From contig JAIRNU010000080.1 of NCBI GenBank assembly GCA_031257945.1, forward strand, positions 1-15,273: 15,273 nucleotides of DNA, in the 5' to 3' direction. The position numbers and the translations under genes were made by a program. The notes beneath the pieces are model-generated. The model was not told the origin of the DNA, did no database searches, and saw only the letters and a list, made by a program, of their open reading frames with translations. This DNA is from Holosporales bacterium. GTDB lineage: Bacteria; Pseudomonadota; Alphaproteobacteria; BNTO01. Below are positions 1 through 5,735 of this stretch, piece after piece. The first letter of the stretch is position 1; every line of letters starts with the position of its first letter.

Positions 1-100
1 TTTTTTCTAACTTCATTCTGGAGGCCTTTTTGCTTTTTGTGAATACTGTATTTTTTATTTCGTGCTTTTCAGGCTTTTTTCACTACATATTTTTTCTCAT

Positions 101-117
101 ATGTGTTTGATCTTGGA
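101..117 (+). repeat. 17-base direct repeat, copy 1
   Basis: The sequence ATGTGTTTGATCTTGGA occurs here and again, identically and in the same orientation, at 3008-3024. Both copies are preceded by a T-rich run (TTTTTCT...), so the similarity extends a few bases further upstream. The two copies bracket the block of two secreted-protein genes. Function is unknown; it could be the end of a small mobile or duplicated segment, or a shared promoter element. Confidence 0.5.
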
Positions 118-120
118 CAA

Positions 121-166
121 TTGCGAGAATAGACGCCGCCATTACTGGTGGCGCTTACTCTCGCAA
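121..166. repeat. Long imperfect palindrome (21-bp arms, 4-base loop)
   Basis: Arms 121-141 and 146-166 pair across a 4-base loop (TTAC on plus, GTAA on minus). As RNA from either strand it has 17 Watson-Crick pairs, two G-U wobbles and two A-C mismatches. Read on the minus strand the loop is GUAA, a GNRA tetraloop. No U-run follows on either side, so it is not a textbook Rho-independent terminator. It lies about 105 bases downstream of the LRR gene and may end or stabilise that transcript. It may also be a palindromic repeat element or a group II intron relic, because part of it resembles the intron 3' junction at 15157-15168. Confidence 0.6.
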
Positions 167-270
167 ACATTGCAAGCACGGCTTAACGCCCAGAACTTTC
201 TAGTCTTAGCTTGAATCCAGCACGAATCTGGAAATTTGCTAGAACTAAAAAAACCAGCACACCACAGAGA

Positions 271-2289
271 TTATTGTGGCTGCTCTATCCAGCCATTAGT
301 CGCGTCACATTTGCAGGTTTTATCATTAAAATATACAGTACACCCAGGTTGTGCTCCAAAAGTAGCCATCAAAAAAGAGGCGAAGTCACTTCCGCCAATC
401 TCAAAACCAAAGGTAATTGTTCTTAACGGGCAGTCCCGAAAGGCACCAGAGGCAATATTAGTATCCCGCGATTCAATGGTTACAGTTCGTAAGGACGTAC
501 AATTGCGGAAGGTACTTGGCTTAATATCCACAACACAACCTGGAATGTGTATTTCTTGTAAGCTATTGCACCTGATAAAAGCCTCGTCTTCGATTGTTAA
601 ACGGCGCTCTGGGGAACCTTGGTCGAAGGTAACACTAGAAAGATTTGTACAATTACCAAAAGCTTGGGCGGCAATCGAAACAACATTCTTGGGGATAGTT
701 ATATCATCTAGGTTGCATGCATAAAAAGCTCTATCTCCTATCGTTTGTAATTCGCTATCGGGATCAAATGTAATAGTTATACTCTCACCAATAGCCTCGG
801 TAACAGGCAGCTTCTTATACCAGACATATCTGTTAAAGGCGTTTTTCCTTATATGTTTTACATGCTTTGGAATGTTTATAGACTGCAAGCGGGAACAGCA
901 GCGAAAGGTGGCGTCTCCTATTTTGCGCAATTGGCTGTTTGGTGTAAATGTGACTATAGAAAGCGATTCGCAGCCGTTGAAAGTGTGACTAAGCGAAGTA
1001 ACTCTATCTGGGATATTTATAGATTGCAGAGCACTGCCACTAAAGGCGTCCCATCCGATACTCGTTATCCCATCTGGCAAGGTTATCGTCGTTAATTGGT
1101 CGCAACTAGAAAAAGCGCAACTCTGTATTTCGTTCAATCGGCTGCCTTGCTCAAATGTAACACTAGTAAGATTCGTACAATTAGAAAAAGCATGCTTACC
1201 AAGCGTAACGACGCTTTTGGGAATGGCTATAGTGGCCAATGAGGTGCACCCAATAAAAGCGTACATTCCTATTTCGGTTAAGTTGTTACCTTTTTCAAAT
1301 GTGACACTAGCAAGCTCACGGCACTGGCCAAATCCACTAAGCGAAGTGACACTACTTGGAATAACTATTTCCCGCAGGGGACATTCGCAAAAGGCGCTTG
1401 CTTCTATACACGTCACACTATCCGGGATCGTTATACTACTTAATGAGCTACACCAGCCAAAAGCGCATGACTTAATTCTGTCCAATCTGCTACCTGCTTC
1501 AAATGTAACATTAGCAAGCCCATGACAGCTGTTAAAAGCCGCCGCACCAAGCATAACGACGCTTTTGGGAATGGTTATAGTGTCCAATGTATAGCACCCA
1601 TTAAAAGCTTGCTCTCCTATTTCGGTTAAGTTGTTACCTGCTTCAAATGTAACCTTAGCAAGCTCTTTGCACTGGTTAAATCCACTAAGCGAAGTAACGC
1701 TACTTGGAATAACTATCGCTCGCAGGGAACACCCGCAAAAGGCGTCTCTTCCTATATGCGTCACGCCATTTGGTATCGCTATACTACTTAATGGGGTACA
1801 CCCGCTAAAAGCGGATGCCCCAATTCTGCTCAATTCGCTGCCTGGTTCAAATACGACACAAGCAAGTTTATTGCACCCGTAAAAAGCCTCATCACCAAGC
1901 GAAGTAACGCCTTTGGGAATGATTGTAGACATTAATGACTGACACCTATAAAAAGCGCAATTTCCTATTTCAGCCAAGTGACTTCCAGACTCAAACGTAA
2001 CAACCTGAAGATTCAGACAATCTGCAAAAGCGGACACAGGGATTTTAACGATATTTTGCGGGATAACCACGTCCTTCACATACCATTTCACCCTACTACC
2101 CGATAATACAATTGAATTAATATCGTACGTCTGCCCATTTATAAACACAACATTATGACCGGCAATAAACGGGACGTCGCCATCTCTCACTGTTTCTGTC
2201 ACTTTCTCGTCATTTAATTGATACTCGACTTGGCTACAAAACACATTACTTGCCGACATCATTGCCAGCGTCAAAAATTTCCCTACCAT
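271..2289 (-). CDS. Secreted BspA-like leucine-rich-repeat (LRR_5) protein
   Basis: A 672-residue protein with an N-terminal hydrophobic segment (about 3-18) that looks like a signal peptide, though the cleavage motif is weak. From about residue 75 to 630 it is almost entirely LRR_5 repeats with the pattern IxIPxxVTxIGxxAFxxCxxLxxVTFExGS, repeating about every 23 residues. Such BspA/Treponema-type repeats form solenoids on surface or secreted proteins that bind host or microbial partners. Residues 183-298 and 299-414 are near copies (116 residues each), and a decayed third copy starts at 415. The end (650-672) is Cys-containing and not repetitive. The start is supported by an AGGAGA ribosome site 9 bases upstream. 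The gene follows a second secreted-protein gene on the same strand after 145 bases. The ligand and exact location cannot be told from sequence. Confidence 0.85.
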   Translation of the reverse strand: MVGKFLTLAMMSASNVFCSQVEYQLNDEKVTETVRDGDVPFIAGHNVVFINGQTYDINSIVLSGSRVKWYVKDVVIPQNIVKIPVSAFADCLNLQVVTFESGSHLAEIGNCAFYRCQSLMSTIIPKGVTSLGDEAFYGCNKLACVVFEPGSELSRIGASAFSGCTPLSSIAIPNGVTHIGRDAFCGCSLRAIVIPSSVTSLSGFNQCKELAKVTFEAGNNLTEIGEQAFNGCYTLDTITIPKSVVMLGAAAFNSCHGLANVTFEAGSRLDRIKSCAFGWCSSLSSITIPDSVTCIEASAFCECPLREIVIPSSVTSLSGFGQCRELASVTFEKGNNLTEIGMYAFIGCTSLATIAIPKSVVTLGKHAFSNCTNLTSVTFEQGSRLNEIQSCAFSSCDQLTTITLPDGITSIGWDAFSGSALQSINIPDRVTSLSHTFNGCESLSIVTFTPNSQLRKIGDATFRCCSRLQSINIPKHVKHIRKNAFNRYVWYKKLPVTEAIGESITITFDPDSELQTIGDRAFYACNLDDITIPKNVVSIAAQAFGNCTNLSSVTFDQGSPERRLTIEDEAFIRCNSLQEIHIPGCVVDIKPSTFRNCTSLRTVTIESRDTNIASGAFRDCPLRTITFGFEIGGSDFASFLMATFGAQPGCTVYFNDKTCKCDATNGWIEQPQ
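1048..1743 (-). repeat. 348-bp tandem duplication inside the LRR gene
   Basis: Codons 183-298 (1743-1396) and 299-414 (1395-1048) encode matching 116-residue blocks in which the order of five LRR variants is the same; for example AIVIPSSVTSLSGF recurs as EIVIPSSVTSLSGF, and GNNLTEIG and IPKSVV recur at the same offset. The similarity is visible in DNA too, for instance around 1361 and 1709, which are 348 bases apart. A more decayed third unit starts at 1047. This is a higher-order repeat above the basic 23-residue LRR unit. Confidence 0.8.
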
Positions 2290-2434
2290 ATTTCTAGTTC
2301 TCCTCTGAAATTAAAAAAGCTCCCAACAAAAGCCAATACGTATCGAAAGACCGTTTAGCACCAGCCCAAACCGTCCTCCTGTATTATCTTGAGTGTAACA
2401 AGTGTTTCAGCATAAAGTCAATCCCTTGGTCGAC

Positions 2435-2947
2435 TCACCAGTTACACGAATCAAAATTCCACGAATCAAAAGGAGCATCAAAATCAGTGACGGCCTGTAT
2501 GGCATTCTCCTCCCACCGAGGATCATAGTCAGGGTCGTAGTTGTCTTCTGAGATTGGAGGCCAGTTGCGTGGTAACGACTTAAATCCTTGTGTTGGGAAG
2601 CCACCAATATTTTTAGGCGAATTTAGCCTCTGTTTTGCAACCTCGAGATCGTGTTGAGCTTTGCGCAACTTACGGAATGCAGCATCCTTTCTCTTGTTGT
2701 TGAGCGCCTGGGATTTACGCTCCTTGTCGTTTTGTGGCCGCATCGCAAGTCCTTGCCACATTTCTTCTTCAAATTCCCGTTGCGCATCATCTACGGCCTG
2801 TTGAGCTTGCTCCACTGCAGCAGCGTAACGATTACTACATATGCCATTGGGACAAAATATAGAACACGCCATAGCGCAAAGGAATACACGCCTCGCCGCC
2901 TTTATATAATCTTTTTTGTTGTACATATACTTTCTACATAAAAACAT
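2435..2947 (-). CDS. Small putative secreted coiled-coil protein
   Basis: A 170-residue protein of no family I recognise. The N-terminus has a basic stretch (KKDYIKAARR) followed by a hydrophobic, Cys-containing segment (VFLCAMACSIFC), which fits a signal peptide or anchor. Residues about 40-110 are Ala/Gln/Glu/Lys-rich with heptad-like spacing and look like a coiled coil. The tail is Pro/Asp/Trp-rich and ends FDSWNFDSCNW. Neither start has a strong ribosome site. The internal Met at 2926 (residue 8) is preceded by AGAAAG and places the basic residues near the start, so the real protein may be 163 residues. It lies upstream of the LRR gene on the same strand and may be co-transcribed. Shared secretion suggests envelope or host-contact roles, but no function is assigned. 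Confidence 0.6.
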   Translation of the reverse strand: MFLCRKYMYNKKDYIKAARRVFLCAMACSIFCPNGICSNRYAAAVEQAQQAVDDAQREFEEEMWQGLAMRPQNDKERKSQALNNKRKDAAFRKLRKAQHDLEVAKQRLNSPKNIGGFPTQGFKSLPRNWPPISEDNYDPDYDPRWEENAIQAVTDFDAPFDSWNFDSCNW

Positions 2948-2971
2948 TCACATAGTAATACGCTATCATAT

Positions 2972-2983
2972 ACTTACGTAAGT
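2972..2983. promoter_or_regulatory. 12-bp perfect palindrome between divergent genes
   Basis: ACTTACGTAAGT is a perfect 12-bp palindrome in the 164-base gap between the minus-strand secreted-protein gene and plus-strand recA. Its size and place fit an operator for a dimeric regulator of either gene, but no known consensus is matched. I found no alphaproteobacterial LexA box (GTTC-N7-GTTC) in this gap. Confidence 0.3.
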
Positions 2984-3007
2984 GTGAATATTTCATTTTT
3001 TTCTTAC

Positions 3008-3024
3008 ATGTGTTTGATCTTGGA
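3008..3024 (+). repeat. 17-base direct repeat, copy 2
   Basis: Identical to positions 101-117 and in the same orientation, again preceded by a T-rich run. It lies about 90 bases upstream of the recA start, inside the divergent intergenic region. The palindrome that follows copy 1 is absent here. Confidence 0.5.
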
Positions 3025-3060
3025 TAGATGGTGAATGTTGCGAAAAGACAGATAAAATTA

Positions 3061-3089
3061 TTCATTTGTAAATAAAGTTTGGGTAGTAT
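3061..3089 (+). promoter_or_regulatory. Possible recA promoter (weak)
   Basis: TTCATT at 3061-3066 and TAGTAT at 3084-3089 are separated by 17 bases and lie about 20-50 bases ahead of the recA start. Both hexamers match the sigma-70 consensus only partly, so this is a positional guess. Confidence 0.25.
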
Positions 3090-3111
3090 GTAGCTAAAGA
3101 ACGGAAGTAGT

Positions 3112-4293
3112 ATGGGAAATAGGATGGTTAGTGTAGATCAGGATAAAAAAAAGGCCCTAAACGCGGCGTTGTCGCAGATAGAAAAGGCTTTTGGTAGAGG
3201 GTCCGTTATGCGCCTAGGGCAGCAAGGCGACCTTGAAGTAGAAGTTGTTTCAACTGGGTGTTTGAGCCTTGATTTGGCCCTTGGTATCGGCGGGTTCCCT
3301 AAGGGGCGTATCATAGAGATATATGGCCCAGAATCCTCGGGGAAAACGACTTTGGCCCTGCATACTATTGCAGAAGCGCAAAAAGTCGGGGGGATATGTG
3401 CTTTTGTTGATGCTGAGCACGCGCTTGACCCAAGTTACGCCAAGAAGCTCGGTATTAATGTTGACGATCTGCTGATTTCACAACCTGATTCCGGGGAACA
3501 GGCGTTAGAAATTACTGATACGCTCGTTCGCAGCGGGGCAGTAGATATCCTCGTAATAGATAGCGTTGCTGCACTCGTCCCTAGAGCGGAGCTTGAAGGG
3601 GAGATGGGGGATCAGCACATTGGGCTGCAGGCACGCTTGATGAGTCATGCTTTGCGTAAATTAACGGGATCTGTGTCTAAAACCGGTAGTATCGTCATTT
3701 TTATTAACCAAATACGGCAAAAAATCGGGGTTATGTTTGGTAACCCGGAAACTACAACTGGCGGAAATGCCCTGAAGTTTTATTCTTCTGTGCGGCTTGA
3801 TATCCGGCGTTTTGGCGCGATAAAGGATAAAGATGCGTTAATTGGGAATCAAACCAGGATCAAAGTAGTAAAGAACAAGATGGCCCCTCCGTTTAAAGTA
3901 ATTGAAGTCGATATTATGTATGGGAAGGGTATTTCGAAAACTGGCGAGCTGGTGGACCTTGGCGTATGCGCTGGAGTGATTGAAAAGTCTGGTTCGTGGT
4001 ATTCCTATAAAGGGGAGAAAGTCGGTCAAGGGAAGGAAACCGCCAAAGATTACCTGCAAAAGAACCCCGAAAAAGCGGCCGAAATAGAAACTGCAATTCG
4101 TGCACAGGCAGGGTTAATTGCGGAGAGTATGCTTGTTGGCGGCCTTGATGATAATAAAGGCGGCGAGGAGGGGGCCGAGGATGGCGCAGTGGCGGGGGAG
4201 CCAGCACCTGTACCTGGTGGAAATGGCGATGGGGCAGCGGCTGACGCGTCTGGTAGTGAGGCCCCCGCAAGCGAAACTCCAGAGGAGGGATGA
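3112..4293 (+). CDS. recA: Recombinase A
   Basis: RecA forms ATP-dependent filaments on single-stranded DNA, drives strand exchange in recombinational repair, and promotes cleavage of LexA-type repressors where these exist. The 393-residue product has all hallmarks: Walker A GPESSGKT at 72-79, the Walker B strand DILVIDSVAAL at 145-155, the L1 region EGEMGDQHIGLQARLMSHAL (162-181), and the L2 region NQIRQKIGVMFGNPETTTGG (199-218). The family core ends near residue 347. A tail of about 45 residues rich in Gly, Ala, Glu and Pro follows, making it about 40 residues longer than the E. coli protein. The start may be Met1 (GGAAG only 4 bases upstream) or Met5 at 3124. It faces away from the secreted-protein gene and converges on the symporter gene. 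No LexA box is apparent upstream. Confidence 0.98.
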   Translation: MGNRMVSVDQDKKKALNAALSQIEKAFGRGSVMRLGQQGDLEVEVVSTGCLSLDLALGIGGFPKGRIIEIYGPESSGKTTLALHTIAEAQKVGGICAFVDAEHALDPSYAKKLGINVDDLLISQPDSGEQALEITDTLVRSGAVDILVIDSVAALVPRAELEGEMGDQHIGLQARLMSHALRKLTGSVSKTGSIVIFINQIRQKIGVMFGNPETTTGGNALKFYSSVRLDIRRFGAIKDKDALIGNQTRIKVVKNKMAPPFKVIEVDIMYGKGISKTGELVDLGVCAGVIEKSGSWYSYKGEKVGQGKETAKDYLQKNPEKAAEIETAIRAQAGLIAESMLVGGLDDNKGGEEGAEDGAVAGEPAPVPGGNGDGAAADASGSEAPASETPEEG

Positions 4294-4348
4294 TAGATAG
4301 CGGCAGGCAATTGCACATTAGTGGTTAGCTTTCTTGCTGTAAATATCT

Positions 4349-4382
4349 ACGGCGTACATATCAATTGTATGCCGTCCCTTTT
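4349..4382 (+). terminator. Rho-independent terminator after recA
   Basis: Arms 4349-4358 (ACGGCGTACA) and 4366-4375 (TGTATGCCGT) form a 10-bp stem with one G-U pair and a 7-base loop. CCCTTTT follows on the plus strand. It lies 55 bases after the recA stop and 38 bases past the end of the converging symporter gene, so it may insulate both. The T-run is short, and the minus side has no clear U-run. Confidence 0.6.
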
Positions 4383-4419
4383 GTGGGCTCAGGTGGAGCT
4401 TCAAACGGAATACTGGCAA

Positions 4420-5718
4420 TTAGTGTTGCTTTTTCTTGCGTTTACCAAAGCCATTAAGTCTACAGCAAATCGCTGAGGAGCAACACGTTGCATACACATG
4501 AAAAACCGTTCCAAATGGATCAATTAACGGGTCAACAGCAATAAATAGCGCAATAACCCCGCCAAGCGGTAATCCAAGCGGCGCTAATATCCCAGCCATT
4601 AGCGAATAGTAAACGACGCCCTTCACACCAGACGCAGCAAAAGACGTCAAAATGGAGGCTAAAACTATGAATAAATACCCAGAAAAGCTTATTGTTTCAT
4701 TAAATATATTCACAACAAAAATCGTACCAATAGCGTAAAAACAAACAGTAGAAAACTGACACAGTGGGACACCCAGCGGTATAGTAAGCTCTACTGTTTG
4801 TTTGTCAAAATTTAGCCCTTCTGTAAGAGCTTTGACTGCCCTTGGAACGCAAACAATGGATGATTGCGTCGAAAAAGCCATAACCAGCGTGTTCCCCAGA
4901 GCCTTTAGTGTTTCTAAATATTTGTAGGAAGAGCACCGCCATAAAACAATACTACAAACTACAGATAGTACAAAAATCACTAAAAACATAGTTAACGCTA
5001 ATTTGAATATAGCTCCAAGTGTTGAATCTGAGACTGACGAAAGCTGCGTACCAAGTAAGCAAAACGACCCTAGTGGCAGAAAAAGTAGTACTTTTTCATT
5101 TATTTTGTGCAAAACCGCTAAGTAGGACCCTAATTCTCTTAATCTTGGTTGCTTGTCCTTTCGCGATACTATCCCACACGCAACACCGAACATGACGCAA
5201 AAAATAATTATTTGTAACATGTTAGCGTGCGATAATGCGTTGAATATATTATTTGGAACGGTATTTACAAGGAAGTCCACAATGCTAACTGATTGCTCCT
5301 TTTCAATTGGGTCGTCAAGCGTTACTTCGCGTGTTCTAACCCCACCGCTATCTTCGACGATGCACACTATGCCCTCATCGTTCGACATGTCCTCCCCTGG
5401 TTGAATAATCGCACCAACTATTACCGCACATAGCCCTGTAAAACAAAGCATGAAGGAAAAAACAGCGATTATTTTTATTATGTATTTATTCGAGCCACCG
5501 TGTGTAAGTAGTTTCGACATATTTGTTAAAAGAGTAATTGCAATAATAGGGATAACCGTTATTTGCAATAAATTTGTGTAGAAGGAGGCAATAGGAGCCA
5601 AATATGAAGAAAGCTCCTTATGGTAAAAACCAACGTATATCCCTCCTGTTATGCAAATAAGCAGGAGTAGCGGGCTATTAAGCAGAATGTTAGCCAGATT
5701 CTTTTTGATAACATGCAT
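4420..5718 (-). CDS. Divergent dicarboxylate/amino-acid:cation symporter (DAACS family)
   Basis: A 432-residue inner-membrane protein of the GltP/GltT/DctA type, which imports glutamate, aspartate or C4-dicarboxylates with Na+ or H+. The fold is recognisable from the multiple hydrophobic helices, the hairpin-1 segment AFSTQSSIVCVP (281-292), the TM7 segment PLGVPLCQFST (314-324), the hairpin-2 segment TSFAASGVKG (358-367) and the TM8 segment DPLIDPFGTVFH (396-407). Several positions depart from the family: the usual NMDGT cation motif in TM7 is replaced by QFST-like residues, and the TM8 segment lacks the usual NVTGD. Residues 106-145 form an acidic extramembrane loop. Substrate and coupling ion may therefore differ from characterised members. 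It starts 17 bases after the cyclase gene, so it is probably the last gene of a three-gene operon. A GAGGG ribosome site lies about 12 bases upstream. Confidence 0.8.
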   Translation of the reverse strand: MHVIKKNLANILLNSPLLLLICITGGIYVGFYHKELSSYLAPIASFYTNLLQITVIPIIAITLLTNMSKLLTHGGSNKYIIKIIAVFSFMLCFTGLCAVIVGAIIQPGEDMSNDEGIVCIVEDSGGVRTREVTLDDPIEKEQSVSIVDFLVNTVPNNIFNALSHANMLQIIIFCVMFGVACGIVSRKDKQPRLRELGSYLAVLHKINEKVLLFLPLGSFCLLGTQLSSVSDSTLGAIFKLALTMFLVIFVLSVVCSIVLWRCSSYKYLETLKALGNTLVMAFSTQSSIVCVPRAVKALTEGLNFDKQTVELTIPLGVPLCQFSTVCFYAIGTIFVVNIFNETISFSGYLFIVLASILTSFAASGVKGVVYYSLMAGILAPLGLPLGGVIALFIAVDPLIDPFGTVFHVYATCCSSAICCRLNGFGKRKKKQH

Positions 5719-5735
5719 GTTTTTACAGTCCCTCT

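Larger units (their letters stand above)
1..270. other. Left-edge intergenic region without a gene
   Basis: I see no convincing reading frame here beyond shadows of the LRR gene. The first 100 bases are T-rich. The region holds one copy of a 17-base repeat (101-117) and a 21-bp-arm imperfect palindrome (121-166). The minus-strand LRR gene ends at 271, so transcripts from it run into this region. No canonical hairpin plus U-run terminator is visible for that gene; the palindrome is the only strong structure that could serve. Confidence 0.5.

Noticed and set aside
121..166. Integron attC site
   Set aside because: The palindrome lacks the GTTRRRY-type core sites at its ends and no integrase or cassette pattern is present.
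1217..1882. Plus-strand open frames with similar sequences opposite the LRR gene
   Set aside because: They repeat because the LRR gene on the other strand is repetitive; they have no supported starts or recognisable domains.
2290..2434. Terminator between the coiled-coil gene and the LRR gene
   Set aside because: No stem with a following U-run was found, so co-transcription is possible but unproven.
3914..4318. Minus-strand frames under the recA tail
   Set aside because: They reflect the GC-rich low-complexity tail of recA read backwards; composition is Pro/His/Arg-rich and no ribosome site is seen.
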